Source: Hygrophila difformis (taxonomy: Eukaryota > Streptophyta > Magnoliopsida > Lamiales > Acanthaceae). From it: DNA of 64,000 nt. The notes beneath the pieces are model-generated. The model saw only the letters and a list, made by a program, of their open reading frames with translations, was not told where the DNA came from and did no database searches. Shown piece after piece: positions 31,977 through 44,991 of the stretch. Each line of letters begins with the position of its first letter. The stretch's first letter is position 1. A program made the position numbers and the translations under genes. The stretch spans positions 37,207,974-37,271,973 of the forward strand of contig JAOANR010000009.1 in the NCBI GenBank assembly GCA_030278955.1, read 5' to 3'.

Positions 31977-34900
31977 TCAACATATTCCCCCCATAATGTA
32001 CTTTTCATCAACTCTAAGCTTGTTCCGGCAATGGATGAAATTTTCATTGGAGAGCGGCTTGGTAAATATATCAGCATTTTGTTCTTCACTTTTGCAAAAT
32101 TTCAGCTCGACTTCACCATCAGCAATAGCATCTCTAATGAAGTGATGCTTGATTGAAATGTGTCGACTTCGGCTGTGGTAAACTGGATTTTTTGCCATAT
32201 CAATTGCCGATTTATTGTCACAAAACATCATTGTTGCCTTCTCTTGCTTTTCACCACCATCTTCAAAGATTCTCCTTAGCCAAATGACTTGTGATGTTGC
32301 CATTGCCGCTGAAACATATTCGGCCTCCGCCGTTGATTGTGCCACTGTAGTCTGCTTCTTTGTAGCCTAAGAAAACACTCCAGAGCCGACTGAAAAACAA
32401 TAGCCTGATGTACTTCTCATATCGTCAAGGCATCCACCCCAATCACTATCACAATAACCATGTAATAGTATTGGAACTCCCTTCCTGTAATTGAGGCCAA
32501 AGTTGAGAGTCCCTTTAATATATCGCAGGACTCGTTTTGCCACTCCAAAATGCTTTTAACTTGGACTATCCATGAACCTGGACAACAAACTTGATGCAAA
32601 CATAATATCCGGCCTCGTAGCAGTAAGATATAGCAAATTCCCAACCAAGCTCCTGTACAAAGTAGCATCAACCTTCTCATCTCCATCATCCTTGACAAGT
32701 TTCTCATTCGATAGAAGAGGAGTTGCAACTGGATTGCATTCAGCCATGCCAAATTTTTTAAGAATATCTTCAGCATATTTCTTTTGACAAAGAAACACTC
32801 CATCATTTTGTTGTTGAATTTCCATGCCAAGGAGATGGTGTAGCAGACCCATATCATTCATCTCATACTTTCTCATCATATCTCTCTTGAAGTCAGAAAT
32901 CATTTCTTCATTGTCACTAGTGTAAAGTAAATCATCCACATATAAAGCGACAATGAGAGTAGATTTACCTCGGTGTTTTACATACAGGGTTGGCTCACTT
33001 TTGCTCTTTGCAAATCCATGCTCCATAAAATAAGAATTAATTTGACTGTACCATGTTCTCGGGGCTTGCTTCAAGCCGTATAATGCCTTTCTCAACCTGT
33101 ACACTTTGTTTTCTTCACCCTCTTTTACAAAACCTTGGGGTTGAGAAACATATACCTCTTCTTCCAATTCACCATTCAGAAATGCCGACTTGACATCTAA
33201 CTGGTACAATTTCCATCCTTTCTGGGCTGCCATGGCAATGATTGCTCGAATTGTGTCAAGTCTGGAGACCGGTGCAAAAGTTTCAGTATAGTCAATCCCT
33301 TGCTGCTGAGAATAACCTTTAGCCACGAGCCTTGCCTTCCTCTTCTGGATAGAACCATCAGGCTTCAACTTGGTCTTGAAAACCCATTTCACACCAATCA
33401 CTTCTTTCTCAACAGGTTTATCAACCAGCATCCAGGTTTTGTTCTTTTCAATTGAGTGAATTTCATCCTCCATTGCTTGCTTCCATTCTGGATCTCCATA
33501 TGCTTCTTCAAAGCTCCCTGGTTCAAGAACACAAAAGTTGCAGGTAGCATAAACCTCACTTATTCTTTTAAATTTTTGTGGAGATGAGTCTGGAGATCTT
33601 GAACTTCTTCCAACACTTTGAGTGGGTGTATCTATCCAGGATTGATCATCATCACCACCTTCAGCATCATACAATGCATCTTCATCTTTCTCTTCTCTGA
33701 GAACAATTTGCTTAGACACAATTTTTTCTTCTTCCCAACTCCAGGTAGCCTTTTCATCAAATACAACATCTCGACTTATGATGATTTTGTTAGTTTTCAA
33801 GTTAAACAAATGATATCCTTTAGATTGCGAACTGTAACCAACAAAGAGACATCGATCACTTACTTTGTCCAGTTTATACCTCTTTTGTTTGGGAATTTGA
33901 GCATAGCAGATGCTACCAAATATCTTCAAATGATTTACTGATGGCTTTCTCCCACTCCATGCTTCAAATGGAGTTTTGTCGGGTACTGCTGTTGTGGGAG
34001 ATCGGTTAAGTAAATACACAACTGTATGCACCGCCTCGGCCCAAAATTCCTTCGGCATTCCTTTGTCATAAATCATTGCCTTAGCCATTTCTAAGACAGT
34101 TTGATTTTTCTGCTCCGAGACTCCATTTTGCTGCGGGGTATAGCTCACAGTCAACTGCCTCTCCATTCCTTCATCTTCACAAAATTCCAAGAATGCATTT
34201 GAGGTGTATTCCTTTCCTCGGTCACTCCTCAATTTCTTTATATAATTGCCACTTTGTTTCTCCACAAGGCTTTTAAACTTCTTAAAAATTGAGAATACTG
34301 CAGACTTTTGTTTCATAAAATACACCCACGCCATCCTCGAAAAATCATCAATGAAAAGAATAAAATATTTGTTACCGCCATGTGAAGTTGTTCTCATTGG
34401 GCCGCATACGTCTGTGTAAACATGTTCAAGCACCTCACTTGCTCTCCATGCTACTCCTTTGGGAAATGGCTGCCTGTGTTGCTTTCCAAATACACACCCT
34501 TCACAAACATCTTGTTTTCCATCAATTTTCGGTAGGCCATACACCATTCCCTTTTGTTGAAGCGCTTTTAGACTTTGGAAATTCACATGCCCGAGTCTTT
34601 TATGCCACAACCATGAATCGTCTGCAACTTTTGCCTGGAATACTTGCTCCCCTGGTCTTTGATTAAACTTAACTGGAAAGCTCCTGTTAGATGCCATCTT
34701 GATCCTTACAACGAGTTTCCCATCACCATTTTTATCATAGATACAACACTCATTGTTATCAAAGTTGACAACATAGTTATGCTCCAGAAGTTGTCCGAGA
34801 CTCAACAAATTTTGGGCCAAATCAGGTACAAATAAAACTTCACGTATGTATTTTGTACCTTGTTTGGTTGATACAGCAATAGGTCCCAATCCTTGAGCTT

Positions 34901-36041
34901 TGGCTTTGACTCCATTTCCCATCTTTATTTCAGTTTTCACTGATTCATCCAAGCCAACAAAACTTGATTTATCTTTCGCCATATGGTTGCTACAACCGCT
35001 GTCAAGGAACCAAATATCCTCTGCTCTTCCAAAAGCCATATGACAAACATAAAATAAATTGCCTTCATCCTTTTTCTCCTCTGTAAATCGAGCTTGCTGG
35101 TTATTTTTTAATCGGCAATATCTTTCAGTATGACCAAACTTCTTGCAGTTATTGCACCGCGGCTTGTCTTTGTGCCAACAATCTGCATCAAGATGATTTG
35201 TCAATCCACAATGGCTGCAAGGACGTGAGTTCTCACTTGGAGCTCTTTGAGATTTATGCTTGCCTCGACCTCGATAATTTCTGCCTCGTCCTCGACTTTG
35301 ATTATGCCTTCCATTTTGCTGGGAGCCTCCACCTTTCTAGACGTGATTTGAGGTGTTATCTTCCTGTGACTTTGGGATAATAGTTACTTTTGATTGAAAC
35401 GCAGTCTCGACTGCGGTTTCTCCATGCCTGGCTATCCTTCTCTCATGTGCCTTCAATGATCCCATTAACTCCTGGACACTTAAGGATGAAATATCCTTCG
35501 TTTCTTCAATTATGGACACCATCGAGTCAAATTTCGGTGGTAAGCTCACGAGAATTTTTTCCACAATTCTACTATCACTGATTGTTTCTCCAAAGATCCG
35601 CATCTCATTGACAATGTTGGTGATTTTTGTGTAATACTCCTGGACACTTTCAGTTTCTCCCATCTTCAAGTTTTCGAGTTCTCTTCGAAGTGTTTGTAGC
35701 GTGACGTTCTTCACCTTGATGTTTCCATGGAACTCCTTCTGTAATATTTCCTAGGCCTCCTTGGCATTGGTTGTTCCCATGATACGCGAGAATATTTCTG
35801 CACTCACACCTTGTTGAAGCAGTGAAAGAGCTTTTGCATCACTCCTTCTGTGATCTTTGAGAACCTTCAATTGAGCGTTGGACATGGCATCTTGATTTTC
35901 CGGCTCTTCGTAGCCTTCATCGACATATTCCCACAAATCGTATGAACGGAATATGGTTTTCATTTTCACGGACCAGTGATCATAATGCTCTCCCGAAAAT
36001 ATAGGGATGGAAGAAGCATCACTTGATCGATTTGCCATCAC
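31977..36041 (-). pseudogene. gag-pol: Copia Gag-Pol polyprotein with four nonsense codons
   Basis: One frame of 1355 codons from ATG 36041 (MANRSSDASS) to TGA 31977, which lies in the LTR. Domains in order: Gag (UBN2-like, YDHWSVKMKT), zinc knuckle ([14 protein letters not shown]), protease ([11 protein letters not shown]), integrase ([12 protein letters not shown], then VYTDVCGPM and SDRGKEYTS), RT ([26 protein letters not shown]) and RNase H (CDSDWGGCLDD, STAEAEYVSA). Stops interrupt it at 35751-35753 (TAG), 35337-35339 (TAG), 32556-32558 (TAA) and 32367-32369 (TAG). No frameshift is seen. Confidence 0.93.
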
Positions 36042-36083
36042 TCTTCACTCTTCTCTTTTTTTTTACTCAGATTTTTTTTTCCA

Positions 36084-36095
36084 GCTCTGATACCA
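36084..36095 (-). other. Primer binding site of the copia element
   Basis: TGGTATCAGAGC on the minus strand, four bases inside the 5' LTR end. Confidence 0.9.
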
Positions 36096-36295
36096 AATAT
36101 GTTGCAAGAGAACAAGCCAAGGAGAATGATTTTATTCAATTCAACTTACTTCAACAAATGCTTACAAGGCCTTAAATAATAGTGGAGTAATGTCTTTCCA
36201 CCTAACATTGCTTAGGAAATAACAATAGTAAAAGGATTGTTCAAACTTATTCTTTGACTCACCAAACCACATTAATTAAAGTACATTATTCAACA

Positions 36296-36686
36296 CCATC
36301 TTCTCAGGATTTTTCTGACTAGGTTCAAGAACGATTGACATCATTGAATCTTCTATCATATTCCTTCTTATCAAAATTAATACAAAGGTAATAAACATAG
36401 CTACCATTGTACAACAACGGCTTGTTATTCTCACTACAGCTAACTTATTAAGTTTGTGACCTTGCTTTCGCTTTGTCACAATCTCGATTAAAGCGACCGG
36501 AGCCAATAAGGGACTGATCATAATATTGTTACCCGAAAAGGATGAGGTAGGATATCTACGGAGAGAATTGGGCACAACCCCTACAAAATGATTGTTAGAC
36601 AGATCGAGCTTTTGGAGATTGGAGTTGTTGAAGTCAGGAACAATGCCAGAGAATGAGTTATTAGCAAGAGCCATGAATGAATTGGA
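36296..36686 (-). pseudogene. LRR receptor kinase fragment, last LRR and transmembrane segment
   Basis: Minus strand: SNSFMALANNSFSGIVPDFN and LQKLDLSNNHFVGVVP are the last leucine-rich repeats. TSSFSGNN follows, then a basic stretch and a hydrophobic transmembrane segment (MVAMFITFVLILI), then MMSIVLEPSQKNPEKM. The frame continues across the copia insertion. Upstream it meets the TRIM at 36687; beyond the TRIM (49943 onward) the frame soon stops, so the captured piece is partial. Confidence 0.75.
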
Positions 36687-37009
36687 TGTTGGGTAGCAAA
36701 CCCATGTCCCACCTCAAAAGAATAGGGAAATATAATGATGTCTTGCACAAAGTGCGACATTTATTTGTGTTTAAATAATGCGTTAAATGTTTAATTGGTG
36801 GAAATTGTGGAATTAGTTGCTAAAAAAGGATTTTGAATAAAAATGTAAAATTGTGATCTCATTCCATGATTCTATGCATTTTAATGTATTTTGTGTTGAG
36901 ATTTGCATATTATTAGGTGTTTTTAGCAAGCCAAGGGCTAAAGGGACCAAGAAGAAGTCAATTGGAGCTCTAAAACTCGGAAAACTGAAGAAAAATGGTG
37001 AAAACAATC

Positions 37010-37130
37010 CGAAACGCGCGCTGGTGGCGCGGTGCGAAGGTCGAACGCGCGGACTGTTTGACGATACCGTGCGCTCGTGGCGCGATGTTCGCCTAGACCG
37101 CGCGCCCACCGCGCGCCTCCCGCACCTGCA
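37010..37130. repeat. CGCGCG dyad cluster in U3 of the solo LTR
   Basis: Arms such as CGCGCGCTGGTGGCGCGG and CCGCGCGCCCACCGCGCGC face each other and sit about 30 bases upstream of the TATA-like box. Confidence 0.65.
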
Positions 37131-37173
37131 TTTTTTATTTTCGCGTTTTGGGTCATAAATAGCTCATTTCTTG

Positions 37174-39770
37174 TGTAACACCCCGGTTTTTGGTAACCCA
37201 GGTCGGGATGTCACCGCCACATCTCCCTAGTAAGACACGGTTTCTCCGAGCTTACTAAAGAGATGCAAGGCTAGGTATTGCAGTGGTTAAAACATTTAAA
37301 GCATTCAAAATAGCCCATACAATATGAATCGAAAATAATAATAGCATAGCGCAGCGGAAATATTTAGTTTAGTACAGTATCGCAGCGGAAAATATAAAAA
37401 GGGCCGACATGGCCAAAACACGGGTTAAACATGCCCGTTCATAATATAGTCTAAGTACGAAATTTAAAAGCAAAATAGAAGTTCCCAAAATCCCATGCAT
37501 GATTCGTGCTCACACATGCTCATTCCACATATTCTGTAAAGAAAGGAATAAAAATGGTTTTGATCAGCAAAATTGCTGAGTAAGTTAACACATGCATGAT
37601 CGTAGGGTTTAAAAGCCATAACTTTAATAATTTAACAAAAGCATGATAATAACATAATATTTGATTTCATATAATCCATATCATATAGCACAATCTATCT
37701 CAGGCTCTATTTAATAACCCTATCACATGGTTCAAGATAATAACCATAATTTAAATAAAGCATTTAATAATTTAATTGGACAACAATATCATTTAATCTA
37801 GTTTAATTTAATTTAGAATCCCCATTACATTCCCGATTTGGTATTTCAAGTTTCACGATAGAAATCGCGATGTCAACAAGTTTAGCCGGTAGCCCGGGGG
37901 CCGCAGCCGTATCAGCCATACCCAGTACCACTCCGGAGCCTCGGGAAACCCATACGGATATTCACGAGAGTGTAGGCTCTAAGTTTCGCCGTTTTGGCAA
38001 TATCACATTTCAAGTATAGCGCGCGGGGTCACCATCGTCCATTACGGCACGAAGTGAATCGTTAGGGGGCACCCTGCAGAGCACTCACCCCTAATTTTAA
38101 TTTATCAAGTTTGCAAGGGGATTTAGTTTTTAAAATCTGCCTTCCAATGTATTAATTTAGAAACAATATCTCAATTCGTTTCAACCCTAAAGGTTAATTC
38201 CATGTTTCAACAAGATTTCAAAATTTCGTTTCGGTAAATCACAGTTTACTCCAAAATTCGTCTAAAATCAGATTTAATTTCAAAAATTCCAAAATTTCAT
38301 ATCTGACTCGGAAACATCAAGATCTACAACTTTCGTGTTTTAACTTTTTCAATCCGAGATACCTAAGTAGGTTAAAATCGCCAATTTTCGCATAACAAGA
38401 AATCTGTCCGAGTTCAAAGTGCCACAGTTTACAAATTTCACATTCTACCATATCAATTCAACTCCAAATTTAATGATATTTGACAGGGATCATCTTGAGA
38501 CATTTATCTACAACTTTCATGTTCGGCCAAAGATCTAAAACAGCCTAGATCCTATGTCAAAAACGTGATCAAGATCATTCCTAAGTTCTGTCCAAGATTT
38601 CAAGATCTAAAATTAAACAGTTCGGTTTCAACGGGTTTTCACATATCAAATCAACTCCAAAAATTCTCAAATTTTTACAGTAGCTAGGCCTAAGTCTTAG
38701 GAACGTTTTTCGTGTTTTACGTTTTTCCGTTTGAGTTCGTTTTACAGGTCGGAAAAATTCAACAATTCTGTTGCGTCGGTAGGAAAACAAAAGTGGACAG
38801 ATTTATGATTCTTGTCAAATCTTTTAGGTTTCGAATGTTTTAAAATCTCCCAAAACCATGTAAGGTTAACTTACAGTGTCTATGAACGTCGGGAATGTCC
38901 AATTCGGAGGCGTGGCTTCCAGATCACCGTCTCTCCTCTCCGTTCGTCGGGTTCTACGATCTAGATTCGATACGGGGGTGTAGAAAGAAAAAGGAGATGA
39001 TTAGGATTCGTTTTCGAATCGTTTATTGAATAAAGATTGGACCGAGACTTACCACGACTATGGAGATCTGTAGAGAACTCATCCAACAGCGTTCGTCTTG
39101 GTTTCGTGCCTCCGACGACTCCGGATTTAGGGTTTCGAACGTATAGAATGCTTTAGGGTTTCGTAAACTTGTTCGGGGCTCCCAAGGGGCTTATTTATAG
39201 AATTCTCAATCCCTAGGGCGTCCACGGCCGACCTAAAGGTCTGGAGTCGAGAGATGTTCAACCGAAAGTCGAAAAATCCGCGTTCGGGCGAGAGATTCAC
39301 GCAACGACCAAATCTGTGGGGTGGCGCGGTCGTGGCGCGCTGAAGCCCTTCCACCGCGCGGCCACCGCGTCGACTTCGCCTGGACTTCGGTCCGGGCGGG
39401 TCGTGCGATCCGTCGTGCGTTTCCGCCTCTCTTTCGGGTTTCTATCCCTCTTTGCTCCCGAATTCCGATTCCCGGGGTATATTCGGGTTCATACTTTCTC
39501 TCTAATTTTATTCTTAGTCTAGTTGGATGTTTTGGACTCGAATACTCGAGTTCATTAGTGTCGGGTTTTGGTGTTCCATTTATCCATCTTTTTGTTTAAT
39601 TAAATTCCTTTAATTCCTTTTTAAGTAAAAATCTCATTTCTCATTTTCTTATCTTTATTTATTTCTTTTATTTGCTGGTTTTGTTTATTTATTTATAGTA
39701 GTTATTTTATTTATTATTTATTTATTTAATTATTGTTTTATTTTATGTTGGAAAATTCTCGGGTATTACA
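37174..39770 (-). mobile_element. Element D, 3' LTR
   Basis: Minus-strand start TGTAATACCCGAG at 39770, end GGGGTGTTACA at 37174. TATA box TATAAATA at about 39197-39190, preceded by a GC-rich dyad cluster (39311-39420: GGTGGCGCGGTCGTGGCGCG facing CCACCGCGCGGCCACCGCG). Confidence 0.95.
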
Positions 39771-39785
39771 GTCTACCCTCCTTAA
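39771..39785 (-). other. Polypurine tract of element D
   Basis: AAGGAGGGTAGAC on the minus strand, ending at the 3' LTR start; the same tract as element A. Confidence 0.85.
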
Positions 39786-39998
39786 GAATCAACTTCGTCC
39801 TCGAAGTTGTGTTTCGGCTTTTCTCGTCTCGTGCTAAGGTCTTGTGTTTGTTTTATTATGTTGTGACTGAACTTAGAATTAAACTTCTAAGCTGCCTACG
39901 TACCCGGTAAAGGGATCAAGCCATAACGTAGTTCAAAAGTTTACAAAAATGCACGAAAAATTAGGGGGTATGACATCCTCTCCCCCTTAAGATTGCAG

Positions 39999-42900
39999 TT
40001 ATGTCCCCATAACTGTGTCGGTATCGGTTTGGAACAATGTCGGGTATCGTTCCCTCATATCGGATTCTACTTCCCAAGTTGCCGTCTCACTTTCGTGGTT
40101 TGACCAAAGAACCTTGATCATTTTGATGGTTTGTTCCTCGTTACTCGTTCCTTAGTATCGAGAATACGCACTGGGACTTCTTCGTAAGTCAAATCTTCAT
40201 CGAGCTCAATTATCTCCGATTGAAGTACATGTGTCGGGTCCGGCACATACTTCTTTAGTTGTGAGACATGGAAGACATTATGAACTCTATCTAAGTGTGG
40301 CGGTAAAGCCAATCGGTAGGCTAGAGTTCCGACTCGTTCTAGAATCTCGTAAGGTCCTATGTATCGTGGACTTAACTTCCCTCGTTTGCCAAAGCGCATC
40401 ACCCCCTTCATGGGTGATATCTTTAGCATGACCCTATCTCCCACTTGAAATTCTAGGTCTCGTCGTCTCACGTCGGCATAACTCTTTTGACGGTCTTGAG
40501 CGGCTTTCATCTTTCCTTGAATCACTTTGATTTGTTGAGCCATGTCTTCGATAAGTTGTGGTCCCACTACCACGGACTTATCGTTTTCTTCCCAGCTCAA
40601 AGGGCTTCGGCACTTCCGTCCATACAATGCCTCGAAAGGTGCCATGCCAATACTAGCATGGTAACTATTATTATAGGAAAACTCAATCAAGGGTAAATGA
40701 GATTCCCAATTCCCTTTGAATTCCAACACGCATGCTCTCAGCATGTCTTCTAGTGTTTGGATTGTTCTCTCGGTTTGTCCATCCGTCATCGGGTGGAATG
40801 CGGTGCTCATTTTGATTTGAGTACCGAGAGCTTTTTGTAACTCCGTCCAGAAATGAGAGACAAACCTACTGTCTCTATCGGAAATGATATCGTGTGGTAC
40901 TCCATGTCGTCGTACCACGTTATCAATGTAGGCTCGGGCCAATTGGTCCATAGTCCACGTGTCTTTCATTGGGATAAATATGGCTGTCTTCGTTAGCCTA
41001 TCCACAATCACCCAAATCTTATTCATGCCTTTAGGTGATCGGGGTAATCCCGAGACAAAGTCCATTGAGATGCTATCCCACTTCCAACTTGGAATCTCTA
41101 GTGGTTGCATCAATCCTAAGGGTTTATGTCGCACTGCCTTAACCTTTTGGCAGGTGAGACATCTCGCCACGAAATTTGCCACTTCCTTCTTCATTCCCGG
41201 CCACCAATAGATCTTCTTCAGATCTTTGTATAGCTTGTCACCTCCGGGATGTACGGAGTATGGCGTGTTGTGCCCTTCTTCCATCAACCTTTGCTTCAAC
41301 TCGGCACCTTTAAAAGGCACACACAATCTACCTTTGAAACGGATGCTTCCATCCTCGTGGACAGCAAATCCTATTGCCTTTCCTTCGGCAATATACCCTT
41401 TTATCTTCTCGAGTTTCGGATCGCCCGGTTGAGCGAGTCGAATCTCGTCCAATATTGGAGTTTCTACGACCATGGCATTGACCGTTTCTCCCACTGTGCC
41501 AGAGTGCACAAGTTCTAACTCCAATCTTGCCAAATCCCTGTACAATGCCGGCGGAATTACCAACGAGTTTGTCACGTGTTGGGTTTTCCGACTTAGGGCA
41601 TCGGCTACCACATTCGCCTTCCCCTCGTGGTATGCTATCTCTAAATCGTAGTCTTTAATGAGTTCCAACCACCTTCGCTGTCTCAAATTCAACTCCTTCT
41701 GAGTGAATATATATTTCAAGCTCTTGTGGTCGGTGAACATTCGACACTTCCGCCCATAAAGATAATGTCTCCATATCTTTAGAGCGAAAACGACCGCTGC
41801 CAACTCCAGGTCATGTGTCGGATAATTTTCCTCATGAGGTTTTAGTTGGCGTGATGCATAGGCTACGACTCTCGAGTCTTGCATCAAGACACAACCTAAA
41901 CCTTCCTTCGAAGCATCGCTATATACTTCGAAGTCACCATTCTCTGATGGTAGTGTTAATACGGGTGTGGTTGTGAGTCGTTTCTTCAGCTCTTGAAACG
42001 ATGTCTCACATGCTTCGGTCCACTCGTATTTTGCTCCTTTCTTAAGTAGCTGGGTCAAAGGACGTGCAATCCTTGAAAAGTCCTTCACGAATCGTCTATA
42101 GTATCCGGCTAATCCAAGGAAACTCCTTATTTCCGTTGGACTTTTCGGAGTTGCCCATTCAGTTACGGCAGAAACTTTTGCCGGATCCACTGATACTCCA
42201 TCAGCGGATACTATGTGTCCGAGAAATGCCACTTCTTTCAGCCAGAAGTCACATTTCGACAGCTTGCCGTATAGCTGATTTCTTCGCAAGATTTCCAACA
42301 CTTGATGTAAGTGCTTCGCATGCTCTTCCTCGCTCTTCGAGTAGATCAGGATGTCGTCAATGAACACTACGACACACTGGTCTAACAATTCTCGGAACAC
42401 GTTGTTCATGAGGTTCATGAACATGGCCGGTGCATTTGTTAACCCGAAGGATAACACTGTGAACTCGTAATGGCCATATCGTGTTCGAAACGCCGTCTTT
42501 GGAATGTCCTTCTCGGCAGTCCTCAATTGATGATACCCAGATCGCAAATCGATCTTCGAGAATACTGAAGCTCCCTTCAGTTGATCAAACAGATCCTCTA
42601 TTCTCGGAAGGGGGTATTTATTCTTAATGGTCACTTGGTTTAGTCCTCGGTAATCTATGCAAAGACGTAGTCCTCCGTCTTTCTTCTTGACAAACAAAAC
42701 CGGTGCTCCCCAAGGGGACGTACTCGGTCTTATGTAACCTTTTCCCAATAGCTCCTCGAGTTGTTCTTTTAACTCCTTCATTTCCAGTGGTGCCATCCGG
42801 TACGGAGCTTTCGAGACAGGCTCTGTCCCCGGAATGAGATCTATCGTGAATTCAAGATCTCTCTCAGGTGGCATGCCCGGAACGTCTTCAGGGAACACGT

Positions 42901-43377
42901 CCGGGTATTCTCTTACCACTGGTATGCTATCAACCTTGTTCTCTTCCGCCTCAAGGTTGTGCACATAGCACGCATATAGTTCATACCCCTTACGCATCAA
43001 GTTACTTAGTTTAAGTGCACTAACGATTTTGTTACTTTTCTTAGGGGGCTGAGAGTAAAAGATAACTCTCTTTCCCCTACTTTTTGACAAGGTGATCTTT
43101 TGTTTTTGGCATTCGATCACCGCTTTATACTGGGATAGCCAATCCATCCCCAGTATGATGTCAAAGTCTCTTAAGTTAAATTCTACCAAGTTCGCGAAGA
43201 ATTCTACGTTCTTTATCACTATAGGAATTCCGTTATATCGTTTAGAGCAAGACACTACTTCTCCAGAAGGCAATTGAATTCCTAAGCTAATTCTCTCGCA
43301 CTTAGGTAGATCTAACTCAGGCACTATCCTTGATGCAATAATTGAGCAACTAGCTCCGGAATCAAATAAAAATTCTA
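39999..43377 (-). pseudogene. pol: Element D Pol with chromodomain
   Basis: Protease ([11 protein letters not shown]), RT ([12 protein letters not shown]), RNase H ([11 protein letters not shown]), integrase zinc finger ([17 protein letters not shown]) and core ([22 protein letters not shown]) are continuous from the protease to 40118. Losing one base near 40127 moves the chromodomain ([24 protein letters not shown]) into another frame ending at 39999. At the 5' side a run of four C near 43368 puts Gag and protease out of frame by one base. Either change could be a recent mutation; the gag-pro shift sits where frameshifting would also be plausible. Confidence 0.92.
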
Positions 43378-44729
43378 AGGGGTGTATTCAAAACGTGAAA
43401 TGTACCTGCCATCACTTCTCCTTGTGCAGGCACGTCCGCTTGGTTCACCATGTTGAGCCTCCCCACAGGGCGTCCCTGATTGCCCTGCTGATTCCCATTT
43501 GGCTGCTGATTTTGCTGTTGGTTTTGATTCTGCGGGGGCGGGGGTCGTTGGTTCTGGTTCTGGTTTTGCGGCCTATTTTGAGGAGGTCGGTACCCTTGGT
43601 TATTGCCGTTTCGCCCGTTTTGGTTTTGAGGCTGTTCTTGCCCCGCGACCAAATCGTCCCTCTTCGTTATGTTCTCGAGCCTAGTTCGACATTCCCGTCG
43701 AACGTGACCCATTCGACCGCATCGGTAGCAAGCGCCTTGTTGCGGGCATCCCCTTGCCAGATGTGGTCGTCCACATCGCGGGCAAGGCGGTACCGGATCT
43801 TCTTGATTGAACCTCCTTCCCGTGTTGTTTTGTTGGGGCCTATTCGACCCTCTGCGCTGCTCGTTCCTTCCAGTGTTGTTATCGTTTCTCGAGTCTCGGC
43901 TTCTCTTGTCTTGAGGACCCCTGCTGGACTCCCCACTCACCCTTCTTTTCAGCTGCTGCACGCGTGCTACCGCTACAGCGCGATCGTATACGGCTTGCAA
44001 ATCGGGGTAGTGTACTCCCGCGATCACTTCGCGCACAGACAGGTTCAGTCCCATCTCGAACTTCTGTGCCTTTTCCGCATCAGTAGGTACTAGCCTTGGT
44101 GCGAACCTCACCAGCTCCTTGAAGCGGGTGTAGTATTCCTGCACCGTTTGGCTTCCTTGCTTCAACGACAGGAATTCTTCGTACATGGCAGCTTTGGTAC
44201 TCAAGGGATAGAATCGATCCCTGAGTAGTTCCATCATCTCCATCCACGAGTAAGGCTCGTCATCTTCAGTTAGTTTGGCTTGCGTTGCTTGCCACCAGTC
44301 ATCAGCTTCGCCTCCCAAGTAGTATGAAGCGACATGTACCCTCTCTCCTTCCGGACATTTGACCGCTCCCAGCAGCTTGTCAAAAGTCCGGATCCATTCC
44401 TCCAGTTTAGCTGGATCCTCCTCACCAGCATAGTGGGGCGGCTGGTAGGGATTCACCATCGCCAGGTAGTTAGGGCGAGCTTGGGGCGGAGGTACCGCCG
44501 CAGCTTGACCCTGGTTGACTTGCGCGTTCCCGAGCGCAATCAACACTTCCTCTATCGTCCTAAGACGATCGCCCACATTGTTCGGTGCGGGGGCGTCCTG
44601 CGCACCTTGGGGCTGTTCCTCATCAGGTTGGTTTGGTTCAGTGACATTTGGTGGTGTTTCAGTAGGTGTTTCAGTAGTGGTTTGGAGAGCAGGTTGGGCT
44701 CTGCCTCTTCCTCTTCCTCTGGGTGCCAT
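43362..44729 (-). CDS. gag: Element D Gag
   Basis: Chosen start [10 protein letters not shown] at 44729 (an in-frame ATG at 44771 also exists). Basic N-terminus, capsid-like domain ([56 protein letters not shown]), then two cysteine sets ([13 protein letters not shown] and [14 protein letters not shown], a canonical CxxCxxxxHxxxxC), and an N/Q-rich tail. It leaves frame at LNTPL, just before protease. Confidence 0.93.
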   Translation of the reverse strand: MAPRGRGRGRAQPALQTTTETPTETPPNVTEPNQPDEEQPQGAQDAPAPNNVGDRLRTIEEVLIALGNAQVNQGQAAAVPPPQARPNYLAMVNPYQPPHYAGEEDPAKLEEWIRTFDKLLGAVKCPEGERVHVASYYLGGEADDWWQATQAKLTEDDEPYSWMEMMELLRDRFYPLSTKAAMYEEFLSLKQGSQTVQEYYTRFKELVRFAPRLVPTDAEKAQKFEMGLNLSVREVIAGVHYPDLQAVYDRAVAVARVQQLKRRVSGESSRGPQDKRSRDSRNDNNTGRNEQRRGSNRPQQNNTGRRFNQEDPVPPCPRCGRPHLARGCPQQGACYRCGRMGHVRRECRTRLENITKRDDLVAGQEQPQNQNGRNGNNQGYRPPQNRPQNQNQNQRPPPPQNQNQQQNQQPNGNQQGNQGRPVGRLNMVNQADVPAQGEVMAGTFHVLNTPLRIFI

Positions 44730-44991
44730 TCTGGTACAAATAGGATAGTTTAGGACTGATGAATTTAGCATATAGTCTAAGCAATTTCTATGAATGTATA
44801 TGTGTGTAGTAATTTAGCACGTGGTGCTTTGTTCGAACTAAGGAGCATCGTATGCTTCGAGGTTTTATTTTATTTTGTTTTGTTTGTTTTGATTTAAACA
44901 AAATAAATCGGGCATTTTATTTCCTCAAAAGGAATTTTAGTACAAAAGTAGAAATATTTTTCTAGCAAAACAATGTCTAATAGTAGAATCT

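Larger units (their letters stand above)
31787..36295 (-). mobile_element. Ty1-copia element (Tnt1-94-like) in the receptor-kinase fragment
   Basis: 196-base LTRs at 31787-31982 and 36100-36295 differ at about four positions. Target duplication CCATC is perfect (31782-31786, 36296-36300). Primer site TGGTATCAGAGC on the minus strand at 36095-36084. Purine tract ATGGGGGGAATA next to the 3' LTR at 31983. Removing it with one duplication joins NPEKM to AYGVLN in the kinase fragment. Confidence 0.95.

Noticed and set aside
43395..44093. 232-residue ORF antisense to element D gag
   Set aside because: Shadow of the GC-rich gag frame; no domain, codon use follows gag.
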